Source: Pachysolen tannophilus NRRL Y-2460 (lineage: Eukaryota; Ascomycota; Pichiomycetes; Alaninales; Pachysolenaceae). Taken from it: a stretch of 64,000 nucleotides of DNA. The stretch spans positions 1,797,964-1,861,963 of the forward strand of contig KV454012.1 in the NCBI GenBank assembly GCA_001661245.1, in the 5' to 3' direction. This document shows positions 8,922 through 18,440 of this stretch, one piece after another. The position numbers and the translations under genes were made by a program. Every line of letters starts with the position of its first letter. The stretch's first letter is position 1. The notes beneath the pieces were generated by a model. That model was not told where the DNA came from. It was given only the letters and a program-made list of their open reading frames with translations, and did no database searches.

Positions 8922-10877
8922 ATGCCACCAAAGAAAGAGGAACCGAAGAAATGGAAAGCTCCAAAAGGTCCAAAGCCAATTCAGAGAAAGAATAAAAATA
9001 CTATTGGATTAGGAAGAAGTATTGCTAATGTTAGATCAAAGGAAAATAGAATTGAATATCTTCCTGATGGGGAGATGAGGTTTACTACAGATAAGCATGA
9101 AGCTGATTGGGTGAAGTTAAGGTCTGTTACACAAGAAACTGCATTGGATGAATTTTTAAATACTGCAGAATTAGCTGATACAGATTTTGCTGCTGAAAAG
9201 AGAGCAACAGTTAAAATTATTAAAGTTGATCCAAATAAAAATCCATATTTATTAAGTGGTGAAGAACAAGAAAAAAAACATAAGTTACAAGAAGAGCATG
9301 AATTTGAATTGAAAGTGCCTAGAAGGCCAATATGGGATTCAAATACAACAAAATTTCAATTAGAAAAACTGGAAAAAGAAGCTTTCTTAGATTGGAGACG
9401 TCAACTTGCTTTATTACAAGAAAATGAAGATTTATTATTAACACCTTTTGAAAGAAATATTGAAGTTTGGAAACAATTATGGAGAGTGGTGGAAAGATCT
9501 GATCTTGTGGTTCAAATTGTTGATGCTAGAAATCCATTATTATTTAGATCAAAAGATTTAGAAAAATATGTAAAAGAATTAGATGAAAGAAAAAATAATT
9601 TATTATTGGTAAATAAAGCTGATTTACTTACTCTGAAACAAAGATTAGCATGGGCAAATTATTTTATTGAAAATAAGATAAAATATACTTTTTTCTCTGC
9701 AGCAGAAGCTAATGAATTATTAGCAAAGGAAGAATTGGAATCACAATCATTAAATGGAAATTTAAATGAAATAAATAATAGTACAAATACTAAAATTGAA
9801 ATTGGAAATGAAATATTTAATAAAGAAAAATCAGAAATTGATTCTAAAATCAAAATTTTGAAAATTGAAGAATTGGAAGAATTATTTTTAAAAGAAGCTC
9901 CAGAGCCATTGACTATTCCATTAAGACTGGATGAACCTGCAAAATTACAAATTGGATTAGTTGGGTATCCAAACGTTGGGAAATCATCAACTATAAATGC
10001 TTTAGTAGGTGCAAAGAAAGTTTCAGTTTCTTCAACCCCAGGTAAGACAAAACATTTTCAAACTATTCAACTTTCTCCAAAAGTTATTCTTTGTGATTGT
10101 CCAGGTTTAGTTTTCCCCAACTTTGCATATACAAATAGTGAGTTAGTTTGTTGTGGTGTCTTACCAATCGATCAATTAAGAGAATCTACAGGACCATGTC
10201 AATTGGTGGCTCAACGTATACCAAAATATTTCTTAGAAGCTGTTTATGGTATTGCTATTCCAACAAAAGCTATAGAAGAAGGAGGTTCTGGAATACCAAC
10301 AGCACAAGAATTATTAACCGCTTATGCTAGAGCTAGAGGTTATATGACACAAGGTTTTGGTAGTGCTGATGAATCAAGAGCAGCAAGATATATTTTAAAA
10401 GATTACGTTAATGGTAAATTATTATTTACACATTGTCCACCTAATAATGATAATTCTTTAGTAACTTTGGAACAAGAAAGAGAATTTAATATGGAAAATT
10501 TTAGTCTTGAAAAATTACCAGAACAACGTATAGAACAAATTATACAAGCTGCAAAAGAGAAAAATATAAACATTAATGAAATTGATCTTGCAAGAGATTT
10601 ATCCAAATTAACTTTTTCGTCTCATGCGTCAATTGGTGATGAGGGGAAAGCTAAGACATCATCAAATTATGGTGGTAAACAAGCTGCTTTAACAAGTGCT
10701 ACTGATGAATTGGATAGAGAATTTTTCAATATGAAAAATGTTAAAGGAAAATATACTACTCCATTCCATAAATTAACAAATGATGCTAATTCCAATAAAA
10801 AACATAATAAAAAAAACAAAAAGGGGAAAACTAGAACTCTAACAAGTGCAGCTACAGTACAAGACGAATTGATCTAG
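8922..10877 (+). CDS. LSG1: Large-subunit GTPase Lsg1, 60S ribosome maturation
   Basis: Cytoplasmic GTPase that releases the export adaptor Nmd3 from pre-60S subunits late in maturation. The 651-residue product starts MPPKKEEPKKWKAPKGPKP, nearly identical to yeast Lsg1, followed by the conserved EYLPDGEMRFTTDKHEA block. The GTPase domain is circularly permuted as expected for the YlqF/YawG family: G4 (LLVNKADLL, about residue 230) precedes G1 (GYPNVGKSST, about 347), the switch segment STPGKTKHFQT, and G3 (DCPGLVF, about 390). An insert rich in Asn, Glu and Lys at about 270-310 separates G4 from G1. The C-terminus is basic (KKHNKKNKKGK), suited to rRNA contact. The promoter has PAC- and RRPE-like motifs. 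Identification is firm. Confidence 0.97.
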   Translation: MPPKKEEPKKWKAPKGPKPIQRKNKNTIGLGRSIANVRSKENRIEYLPDGEMRFTTDKHEADWVKLRSVTQETALDEFLNTAELADTDFAAEKRATVKIIKVDPNKNPYLLSGEEQEKKHKLQEEHEFELKVPRRPIWDSNTTKFQLEKLEKEAFLDWRRQLALLQENEDLLLTPFERNIEVWKQLWRVVERSDLVVQIVDARNPLLFRSKDLEKYVKELDERKNNLLLVNKADLLTLKQRLAWANYFIENKIKYTFFSAAEANELLAKEELESQSLNGNLNEINNSTNTKIEIGNEIFNKEKSEIDSKIKILKIEELEELFLKEAPEPLTIPLRLDEPAKLQIGLVGYPNVGKSSTINALVGAKKVSVSSTPGKTKHFQTIQLSPKVILCDCPGLVFPNFAYTNSELVCCGVLPIDQLRESTGPCQLVAQRIPKYFLEAVYGIAIPTKAIEEGGSGIPTAQELLTAYARARGYMTQGFGSADESRAARYILKDYVNGKLLFTHCPPNNDNSLVTLEQEREFNMENFSLEKLPEQRIEQIIQAAKEKNININEIDLARDLSKLTFSSHASIGDEGKAKTSSNYGGKQAALTSATDELDREFFNMKNVKGKYTTPFHKLTNDANSNKKHNKKNKKGKTRTLTSAATVQDELI

Positions 10878-11555
10878 AAATTTGGATTTTTACTTTAAAT
10901 ATGTATTTTATACATTTTATACCTATATATTATCAAGTAAAGTAATACAATACCCTACTATCTATCATTCGCAATAATACTACGAAATCTATATTTGATT
11001 TACCCGGGCACAAAAGGTGAAAAAACCAAAAAAGAAAAAAAAAAAAATTTTTGGTGAAAAATCAAATCTATTTAAATTTGAGGAAAGTATTTCATTTTCT
11101 CTTCTTTTTTTTTTTTTTTTCCTTTCTCTATCTTCAACTAGGCATCTTAAATAAAACTTTTAATAATATCGATTTGTTTTTAGTAAATCCAGAGAACTTT
11201 ATATAAGTTCTTGTTGATGCCGAGATGGACAATTTATCGCCTCTTTCGCTAACCACGATCATTTTATTACAGTAGGTCGTTGTTTGATAGTAGGTGGGCG
11301 AACATATAAAAAAAAAGAAAATACATAAAAATTTTACTTTACATCTTATATTACTTTTACTCACTCTATCTGATGAATGATATTTTCCAATTCTTTATTC
11401 TCTAATTCTTAAATGGTGTAGATTTCTTAAAAAAATCAGGTTCTAAGTCTGATTTCTTAGGAACCGTAATAGTAGTGCTTTATTTTTCTAAAATACGTGT
11501 ATTTACCATGTACATAATATATATATATAAATTATAATTGAAAAGATACACGCAC
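10878..11555. promoter_or_regulatory. Intergenic region between LSG1 and USE1
   Basis: Contains the LSG1 3' flank, homopolymer tracts and the USE1 promoter with a TA repeat at 11517-11529. A reverse-strand frame of 42 codons from an ATG ending at 11134 has a fairly normal composition but no recognisable family, so I leave it uncalled. Confidence 0.5.
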
Positions 11556-12407
11556 ATGGAGATGGTTAATAATCCAGTTACCAATTGTGAAATGTCATCA
11601 TATCAAGAATTGTATCAAATAGCCATAAACCTCAATCAGCAGCTAGCTTCTGAGATAGTTGAGCTTAATGAAGAAGATGAAAATAGCGATTCTGTTGCTT
11701 TTTTAAATACATTAAAATTGAAAAAATTAGAAAAAGTATCTGATTTTATAAGACAGCGGTTAATAGAAATTGAAGTTTCTACAAATAAAAATAATTCCAA
11801 TGGGAATGATTTGCAAAAAATTTTACATGATATAACTAAGACTATAAATTTTGAAACTTTTAGAAATGGGCAAATTTTAGAAGAAACAAGAATAGAATAT
11901 GAAAAAGAATTACAAAAAACTAAAAATATAGAAGATGGTATACTGAATGAATTGCTGGATTCTCTGAATAATTCAGAAGTTCAGATAATGGCTGGTTTCG
12001 ACAATAATGGTAATCGCCAACAACATGCGAATGAAGATGTGTCGGAGTTACGTAAAAGATTACTTTCAACTAGAACAACGCAATTTGATACTGATCCAAA
12101 GACATATGATGAAAAATTACAATATCATGAAGAACAACAAACAGATATATTGAACGAGCTATCATCGATGGTAGGAGCTATTAAAAACGGTGTTTATAAA
12201 CTTTCGGATTTGATTGAAGAAGACAAGGACGTTTTAAAGAAAACAAGTTCAAATTTAGAAGATTCATCTTCAAGGATGGGTACTATGTATAACAAGTTGA
12301 AAGAGTACCACGAAAAAGATCGTCTAGGATATTGGTATTATATAAAATTAGTCTTGGGAATAGTAGTGGCCTTTGTAGTTATCTTATTTGTGATATCTGT
12401 GCTATAG
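11556..12407 (+). CDS. USE1: Use1 SNARE of Golgi-to-ER transport
   Basis: Use1 is an ER-resident Q-SNARE that acts with Ufe1, Sec20 and Sec22 in fusion of retrograde COPI vesicles. The 283-residue product has an N-terminal helical region, then a SNARE-like heptad stretch at about 195-255 (QYHEEQQTDILNELSSM through the SSNLEDSSSRMGTMYNKL region), and ends with a single C-terminal transmembrane anchor (about 262-282, VLGIVVAFVVILFVISVL). This tail-anchored layout is diagnostic. The open frame extends six codons upstream to a TTG, but the first ATG is at 11556, with another two codons later. The family is divergent in sequence, so the name rests on architecture plus SNARE-region similarity. Confidence 0.85.
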   Translation: MEMVNNPVTNCEMSSYQELYQIAINLNQQLASEIVELNEEDENSDSVAFLNTLKLKKLEKVSDFIRQRLIEIEVSTNKNNSNGNDLQKILHDITKTINFETFRNGQILEETRIEYEKELQKTKNIEDGILNELLDSLNNSEVQIMAGFDNNGNRQQHANEDVSELRKRLLSTRTTQFDTDPKTYDEKLQYHEEQQTDILNELSSMVGAIKNGVYKLSDLIEEDKDVLKKTSSNLEDSSSRMGTMYNKLKEYHEKDRLGYWYYIKLVLGIVVAFVVILFVISVL

Positions 12408-12678
12408 AAACTTTTTTAATAACAAATGCTATTTATATTTTATTATTATTATTATTATTAGTAGTAGTAGTAGTAGTAGTAGTTACGGGAAACATCTCAC
12501 ACCAGTGCAAACTACATCTTACACCATTAATTGAAACGTCCTGCACCAAATATTAAGGCATCCCACACCATTGGATCTGCTTGCTATCTTCCCTACGTCA
12601 CCCCGGGTTTCTAACCTTTTAAAAGAAAGAACCCTTAAATTCATGCCAGTCAAAATCTAACAATAATATAGTGAATGC

Positions 12679-12715
12679 AGTAGAAGTTGCAGTAGAAGTT
12701 GCAGCGAAAAGTTGC
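12679..12715. repeat. 12-bp tandem repeat
   Basis: Two perfect copies of agtagaagttgc followed by a degenerate third (agcgaaaagttgc). Confidence 0.8.
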
Positions 12716-13244
12716 AGTGATTTGCATAGTGTGATGGACTAAGTTAAGTTGTTCTACTTGTTTCTAACCAATTCGATTTATTTTGATTTGCTCTTTACTG
12801 CAGAGTAACATATATCAGAGCAAAGAAACTAAAATAAAATTAAAATGTTAATAATAATAGAAAAAAGATTTCCATTAGGTGATAACTTCTGCTTCAAGAT
12901 GTTGAAAGGCGGAAAAAAAAGAAAAGAAAAGAAAAGGGTTTCAACATTCTCAAATAGAGATCTATATAATTTCATTTTGTCTTTGCCTGTTGAAGGAACA
13001 TACCACAACAGGTAAGTTCGATTTAAGTGTATAAAAAATTCAACAGAACACTCATTAATCTTGGGTATTGGCTTTTAACTATTTTTCAATCTTCTCAATC
13101 TTTTACCCGTTACCGTTTACCGTGGCTATGTGTATATATTCCACAGTCTCCACCTCCCACAACAGTTTATAAAAATTTCTACTGGAAATAGCGGGTTATT
13201 ATTATTATTATTATTATTATTAAAGGTAAAGAATAAGAATAGAA

Positions 13245-13249
13245 AGGGG
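13245..13249 (-). promoter_or_regulatory. STRE core
   Basis: AGGGG, the Msn2/4-type stress response element in reverse orientation, about 510 bp upstream of DDR48. Confidence 0.4.
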
Positions 13250-13398
13250 GAAATCTTAACTATCTATTGTGGTTGCAATTTTTATTATGGCGAATTTTTT
13301 AACGTAATCGGATTTCTCAAAAAGCAAATCGGAATATGAAAATTTTCCAAAAACTAGTTTAGTCTCAGGAACCAGCCAACCAAATTCAAATTAAGTAG

Positions 13399-13403
13399 CC
13401 CCT
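13399..13403 (+). promoter_or_regulatory. STRE core
   Basis: CCCCT, an Msn2/4-type stress response element, about 350 bp upstream of the DDR48 ATG. Multiple STREs are established in the S. cerevisiae DDR48 promoter. Confidence 0.55.
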
Positions 13404-13463
13404 CAGAAATTACTTCTCCTTCTTTTAATTAAAGAAAAACAACTGCTGACTAACAATTTAGTA

Positions 13464-13468
13464 CCCCT
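13464..13468 (+). promoter_or_regulatory. STRE core
   Basis: Second CCCCT, 65 bp downstream of the previous copy and about 290 bp upstream of the ATG. Paired STREs in otherwise GC-poor DNA are unlikely to be chance. Confidence 0.55.
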
Positions 13469-13609
13469 GATATTTACCACATAATTTCTAAATTATTTTC
13501 CTTTGAAAATAGTATCAAAATATTAACTTTGAAAAATTTAGGAATCTTCAAGTATGCACTAATATGCAAAGACGACTAAAATGGGAAACGTGATTGCTAG
13601 AAGTAATCA

Positions 13610-13617
13610 TATAAATA
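13610..13617 (+). promoter_or_regulatory. TATA box of DDR48
   Basis: TATAAATA matches the yeast TATA(A/T)A(A/T)(A/G) consensus and lies 146 bp upstream of the start codon, as is typical for stress-inducible TATA-containing promoters. Confidence 0.6.
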
Positions 13618-13755
13618 GAATCATGATCTTCTTATTAGATCCAGTTCTTTCTTTCCTGTTGTAAAGTTAAGACTGTATTTGCTATCTCATTTACAAATCT
13701 TTTCAATTCAATTCAATTCAATTCAATTCAAATTTCAAATTTTCAAAATTTCAAG

Positions 13756-14394
13756 ATGGGTTTATTCGATAAAGTTAAAGAAAACTTGAATCAAGACACT
13801 TTAAACAAAATTGGTGAAAAGATCCAGAGTCAGACTTCTAATTCGAGTTCAAATAATCAAGATTCTTATGGTTCATCTAACTCCGACTCCTATGGTTCAT
13901 CTAACTCCGATTCATATGGTTCGTCAAACTCCAATTCCTATGGTTCATCAAATTCCGACTCATATGGTAAAGGAGGTAACAGCAACTCTTATAATTCCAA
14001 TGATTCTTATGGATCATCCAGAAACGACAATACTTATGGTGGTGGTAATGACAATTATGGTTCCTCGAATTCCAACTCTTACGGGGGTAATGACTCTTAT
14101 GGTAGTAGCAACAGAGGTAACAGTAATTCCTATGGAGGTAGTGACTCATATGGCAGTAATAACAGAGACAATAATGACTCTTACGGAGGTGGCGACTCAT
14201 ATGGTAGTAGCAACAGAGGTAACAGCAACTCCTATGGAGGTAGCGACTCATATGGTAGTAATAACAGAGACAATAATGATTCTTACGGAGGTGGTGACTC
14301 ATATGGTAGCAATAATAGAGGCAATAGCAACTCATATGGAGGTGGCGACTCATATGGAGAAGGTAGAGGCGGCCGTGGCGGCTCAGACTGGTAA
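13756..14394 (+). CDS. DDR48: Stress-induced repeat protein Ddr48
   Basis: S. cerevisiae Ddr48 is a DNA-damage and heat-stress induced, highly hydrophilic protein reported to have ATPase/GTPase activity. The 212-residue product begins MGLFDKVKENL, matching the yeast start, and then consists of SYGSSN/DSYGGG repeats typical of Ddr48. The first part has short units (DSYGSSNS repeated). From 14092 a 34-residue unit (102 nt) repeats: two copies at 14092 and 14194 give identical amino acids, and a third diverging copy starts at 14296. The protein ends in a Gly/Arg patch (GEGRGGRGGSDW). It is shorter than the S. cerevisiae protein (about 430 residues), a difference expected of repeat-number variation. 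The promoter carries three STREs and a TATA box. Confidence 0.92.
   Translation: MGLFDKVKENLNQDTLNKIGEKIQSQTSNSSSNNQDSYGSSNSDSYGSSNSDSYGSSNSNSYGSSNSDSYGKGGNSNSYNSNDSYGSSRNDNTYGGGNDNYGSSNSNSYGGNDSYGSSNRGNSNSYGGSDSYGSNNRDNNDSYGGGDSYGSSNRGNSNSYGGSDSYGSNNRDNNDSYGGGDSYGSNNRGNSNSYGGGDSYGEGRGGRGGSDW
14092..14390 (+). repeat. 102-nt coding tandem repeat in DDR48
   Basis: Units start at 14092, 14194 and 14296. The first two encode the same 34 residues, with synonymous nucleotide differences between copies; the third diverges after about 20 residues. Confidence 0.95.
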
Positions 14395-14813
14395 GGTGTG
14401 CTAGATTTTAGATATAGTAATAGTATTCTTCGTAAAATTTTCAAGAGATGTTCCATTTCTTCCTATTTTTTTTTTTTTTTCTTACTATCTTTTTTAGTTT
14501 TCAGTGAGGATAAAAGTGATGTGGCTGTAGCTGCTACTAACAGTTATATCACCGTACCAAATTACCAAACTCTAATTAGATTTATATTATAAATAAATGA
14601 GATAAATGATGGTGTTTCTCATTTCAAAGATTCACTTACAGTCTATGTGCCAATCTGCAAACAGAAAGGTCATAAACGTCACCCTGCATTGAAATAAAAT
14701 TAATATCGACACTTAAATTTACACAATATAAAATATATAACAAGTAGAAAAAAAAAAACTCCATAAAAATTCATACTTTTCTTTTTTTTTTCTTTTCATT
14801 TAAGACTCAAAAA
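14395..14813. other. Convergent intergenic region DDR48/SPC105
   Basis: Shared 3' flanks of two converging genes, about 420 bp. No gene seen. Confidence 0.6.
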
Positions 14814-17800
14814 TTATTCAAAAATGTGTACTGCATCACAAGCAGTCTTTAATTGGTTTATAATCTCATCAGTTTGCTCTTTGGAGCTACCATCTTTTCC
14901 TTCATTATAATATATTGTTTTTATTTCTAAGTTTTCTCTTTTTATAACTATGTTGTCCAGTAAGAGCATATCTAACGAAAGGACAAATTTGATATATTTC
15001 TTGCAACTTTTGTCCACTATTTTCAACCTTAGTACAATAAAGTCTTCATCATCATCATTATCAATATATGTTATTGGAGTTTGTAAATTGATCAACCATA
15101 GCTGCTTATCCAACTTTAGTAGATTATTATAAAGTTTCTTGAAGGACTGTAAATAAGACGGTACATCTTTGAAACTAATTAATTTTGTTAATCTAGTAGA
15201 AAATCTAGATATAATTGGTGACAGCAACCCATCTATACAAATGATCTTAATTGAATTAATATCTTTTAAATCATTCAAATTAATTTCAAATTGAATAGTA
15301 TCCAATGACATCTGTAACATGCAATTTTCTTTGTCGTATGCAACATATTTGAAACCGGTTATTGATTGAATCAATTTGAACTTATGTTCTAAAAGATCAA
15401 CCTCTTCTGATTTGTAAACTTTATTATAATTAATATTAGCCAGAATATCTTCAACTTCTATACTCAAATCTTCCAACATTTGGGTTTTCAACTTTAATTG
15501 TTCTTCTAGTTGGGTTAGCTCTTCATTGAGAGAAACTAATTCCCTTTTCTTTGATAAACACAAATCAGTTATTGCAATGACTTCTTTTCTAACTCTTAAT
15601 AATTCTTCTTTATCACAACTGGCAAATTCTTCTTTGTCCTTAATTAGATCTTCCAATCTCAGTCGAGTTTCATTTTTTCTTCTCAACAAATCGTCATACT
15701 GTTCCTTAAGGGCTTTTAGTTTAGACTCAACTTTGAGTTTATCATCTTCAAAAGCTCTTTTGTTTTTAATTAGACCTTGGTAGACACCTTCAATCAATTG
15801 TGATCTCCAACCATACCATACACTTTTAGCTTGTTCTCTCGCATAATTTTTCAATATTTGAAACAGTTGATTCATGGTCGATTGTACAGTTTCTGATGAC
15901 TCCATATATTCTCTAATTAAAGGAGGATTTTCTTCAAGAATTTCCTTCTCTAGTTTCTCAAATAGTTCCTTTCCTTCAACTATATTTTTCTTCAATTCTT
16001 TACAACTAAAATCAGTCAATTCAAAGAACTTTAGCTTTTGCAAAGCAACCACATAGTCGGATAAATGTAAGTTTTCATTTCCATTTTTACAAATAAACTT
16101 GGAATCATTGAAGTCATCTTTAACATCTAAATCATCATGAAATTTAATATCAACAGTATCCAAGAAAGTATTCAATGCAACAGGAACATAATCATCGGAA
16201 ACGTCTTCAATATCTTGAGAGTCATCAAAACCATCAGAACCATCAGAACCGGTCAACGAAACTGTAGTGGTAACGACAGCCTGCTGGAGATCAAGCAACG
16301 GCTTTTTTTGTCTTGACGATCCATATAAAACCTCTTCCTCTTTTGAAATTTTGTTTGGAGTCAAGCTATTTTTCTTGGCAGCTCTTAATGGCGTCAACCC
16401 GGAAATTGTTATATCACTAAGTGAACGTCTTCTTCTTGGGGAGCTCATTTGCTTGGCAATATGGGTAAAACTCTCCTTTTGCCTCCTCTTTGGTGTTAAA
16501 GAATTGACCATTTCTTTAAGGTTGAGTTGTCTTGGTGATACCGAAAAAGATTTACTTGGAGTAGCTGGGGCACTATGTGGTTTCTCTGATTTCCCTAATT
16601 GATCTTTCTCAGTTTCATCTATTTTGTCGGCTTCAACATTTGGTACAGCTTGAATTGAATGAAGCTTGTTAATCGAAGGGGAAGGTTCTTCAGTATTTGA
16701 AATACTTGGTATTTCAGGTGAAGTAACAGATACTTTTCTCTTTTTATTTGAAGAAGAACGTTCATTTGGGGATCCATTGTCATTTGTACCTTGAAGACTT
16801 TTTCTTGGGGTACAATTCGACAACCTTTTAGATGAAGTGCGATGATGAGGTGATTGAGGCAATGTTGTTGGTAACATTATTGGAGCTGAGCTAACAAAAG
16901 GATCTATATCTGAAAGTTCTTTGTTATTTTCGGATGTCTCTTGATATTTATCAGTTAGTTTTGAAGCATCTGACAAGGGCAGTGTAGAAAAATCTTTATT
17001 ATTGAAATTTTCGTTATGATCTAAATCGGAAGAGCCACCTGTAACTCTTAAAAGATCTAACATTAAAGTTGGATCACCAAATACTCCAACTAAATCATTA
17101 TTTTCTTGGTTTTCAACTTGGTTCAAGTTCTCATCTCCAGCATTATTACGGATCAACTTTGCTGCTGTTGCATTTTCAGTCTCCTTCTTATGCATCTCTT
17201 CATCTTCAGGCTCGGACATTTCAGCAATTTCAGATAACTTTCTAACACTAGGATAAACGGTTGTTAAATCCATAGAAATATCATCATTTTCTTCTTGACT
17301 TTCTCCCTCCATTGAGCTCTGTTGAGACTTTTCAACTTGAGTTTGAGTGCTAGTTGCAAATGGCTGTTGTTCTGAATCTTGTGAGTCTTGTGATATTGAA
17401 ATTTCAATTGATCCATTTGTTTCATGTGATGATGAATTTTCTATTATTGACTCTTTCTTTGTAGTTGTTTCTTTAGGCATTGAAATATTTTCAGTAATCT
17501 CCATATCCATAGACTTTTCTATTATTCTATTAGTGTTTTCAAATATTTGAATTTGACCATGATGAGTAGTTAAATCCATTGCTACTTCTTCTGATCCGAT
17601 TTCAGATTGAATTGTTGTTTTAACTTGGCCATAATTTGTAGTCAAATCCATTGTGGAATCCCCACCAACCGTATCGTTTCCTTCAATTTCTTCTTCATGA
17701 GAGTGATTTACGTTTTTAATGCTACCAATATTTGTTGTAACATCCATTGTCAGTTCATTTTCAATATCATCATCATTATCTTGATAAATGGTGAATTCCG

Positions 17801-18440
17801 GTTCTTTTATTTTTGAATTACGACCAACAAAGTTAGTAGAGACCTGAGTTGTTGCAGTATTGTCATTATTATCATCATCATCATCATCAATTTCCATATC
17901 ACTACTATCAGTTAACATTTCCTTCCCGCCATCATCATCTTCCTTTTCATCATCTTCATCAGCGTCTTTGTTTATAAAAGGAGGAATAAAATGAACACTA
18001 TCTCTTCTCCTTGGCTCTCTTTGCTTTGGTAACAGTTCAAAATAATGAGATGGCAAAGTATTAATTTTATGTAAAGTAACCTCTGGAGCAAATGAAACTC
18101 TTCTCTTATTTTTTGTTTGTTTTTTATTATTATAATTGGAAGAACTTCCTAATGATTCTCTAGGTCCTACTTTTTGCATGATCGTAATTGTATGATTATC
18201 GGCGCTAAATCCACCGCGCTTTCCATCGTCATCCTCCTCAGCATTAAGCGAAATGGCATTTCTTGATTTCAATATACTTTTAGAAGGCAGCAACGTGTGT
18301 CTTCTAGAAACTATTTTTTTCTTATTATTATTATTATTATTATTATTAATATTATTATTATTTTTGTTTAGTTCAATATTCTCCTTACTATCAGCATCAA
18401 AAAATAGCTTCTTATTTGGAGAACTAGGAGCAGAAACCAT
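14814..18440 (-). CDS. SPC105: Kinetochore scaffold Spc105 (KNL1/Blinkin)
   Basis: Outer-kinetochore KMN-network scaffold that recruits PP1 and, through phosphorylated MELT repeats, the Bub3-Bub1 checkpoint complex. The 1208-residue product has a SILK motif near residue 55 and an RRVSF PP1-docking motif near 113, the same order as in animal KNL1. An acidic region follows with five MELT-like motifs (MDVTT, three MDLTT, and MDMEIT) between about 220 and 400. A Ser/Pro-rich stretch with several SP/TP sites runs to about 700. Near 830-1000 there is coiled coil, and the C-terminal about 200 residues would form the RWD domain that binds Mis12/Zwint-type partners. The open frame extends upstream to a TTG; the first ATG is at 18440, giving MVSAPSSPNKK. 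It is longer than S. cerevisiae Spc105 (917 residues), mainly in the disordered part. Confidence 0.95.
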   Translation of the reverse strand: MVSAPSSPNKKLFFDADSKENIELNKNNNNINNNNNNNNKKKIVSRRHTLLPSKSILKSRNAISLNAEEDDDGKRGGFSADNHTITIMQKVGPRESLGSSSNYNNKKQTKNKRRVSFAPEVTLHKINTLPSHYFELLPKQREPRRRDSVHFIPPFINKDADEDDEKEDDDGGKEMLTDSSDMEIDDDDDDNNDNTATTQVSTNFVGRNSKIKEPEFTIYQDNDDDIENELTMDVTTNIGSIKNVNHSHEEEIEGNDTVGGDSTMDLTTNYGQVKTTIQSEIGSEEVAMDLTTHHGQIQIFENTNRIIEKSMDMEITENISMPKETTTKKESIIENSSSHETNGSIEISISQDSQDSEQQPFATSTQTQVEKSQQSSMEGESQEENDDISMDLTTVYPSVRKLSEIAEMSEPEDEEMHKKETENATAAKLIRNNAGDENLNQVENQENNDLVGVFGDPTLMLDLLRVTGGSSDLDHNENFNNKDFSTLPLSDASKLTDKYQETSENNKELSDIDPFVSSAPIMLPTTLPQSPHHRTSSKRLSNCTPRKSLQGTNDNGSPNERSSSNKKRKVSVTSPEIPSISNTEEPSPSINKLHSIQAVPNVEADKIDETEKDQLGKSEKPHSAPATPSKSFSVSPRQLNLKEMVNSLTPKRRQKESFTHIAKQMSSPRRRRSLSDITISGLTPLRAAKKNSLTPNKISKEEEVLYGSSRQKKPLLDLQQAVVTTTVSLTGSDGSDGFDDSQDIEDVSDDYVPVALNTFLDTVDIKFHDDLDVKDDFNDSKFICKNGNENLHLSDYVVALQKLKFFELTDFSCKELKKNIVEGKELFEKLEKEILEENPPLIREYMESSETVQSTMNQLFQILKNYAREQAKSVWYGWRSQLIEGVYQGLIKNKRAFEDDKLKVESKLKALKEQYDDLLRRKNETRLRLEDLIKDKEEFASCDKEELLRVRKEVIAITDLCLSKKRELVSLNEELTQLEEQLKLKTQMLEDLSIEVEDILANINYNKVYKSEEVDLLEHKFKLIQSITGFKYVAYDKENCMLQMSLDTIQFEINLNDLKDINSIKIICIDGLLSPIISRFSTRLTKLISFKDVPSYLQSFKKLYNNLLKLDKQLWLINLQTPITYIDNDDDEDFIVLRLKIVDKSCKKYIKFVLSLDMLLLDNIVIKRENLEIKTIYYNEGKDGSSKEQTDEIINQLKTACDAVHIFE

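Larger units (their letters stand above)
12408..13755. promoter_or_regulatory. Long upstream region of DDR48
   Basis: About 1.35 kb with no supportable gene. It contains an ATT/AGT trinucleotide run (12441-12482), a 12-bp tandem repeat near 12679, a perfect 7-bp inverted repeat (12986..13012), an ATT microsatellite at 13197-13221, three STRE cores, a TATA box, and an ATTCA repeat in the presumed 5' UTR (13703-13730). The length suits a strongly regulated stress promoter. Confidence 0.6.

Noticed and set aside
11134-11256. 42-codon minus-strand frame between LSG1 and USE1, briefly considered as a mitoribosomal protein
   Set aside because: The sequence does not align with bL33m or another family I know, and no clear intron links it to an upstream exon.
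13811-14404. Long open frames in other frames and on the opposite strand of DDR48
   Set aside because: They arise because the 3n-length repeat lacks stops in several frames; the compositions are artefacts and the annotated frame matches Ddr48.
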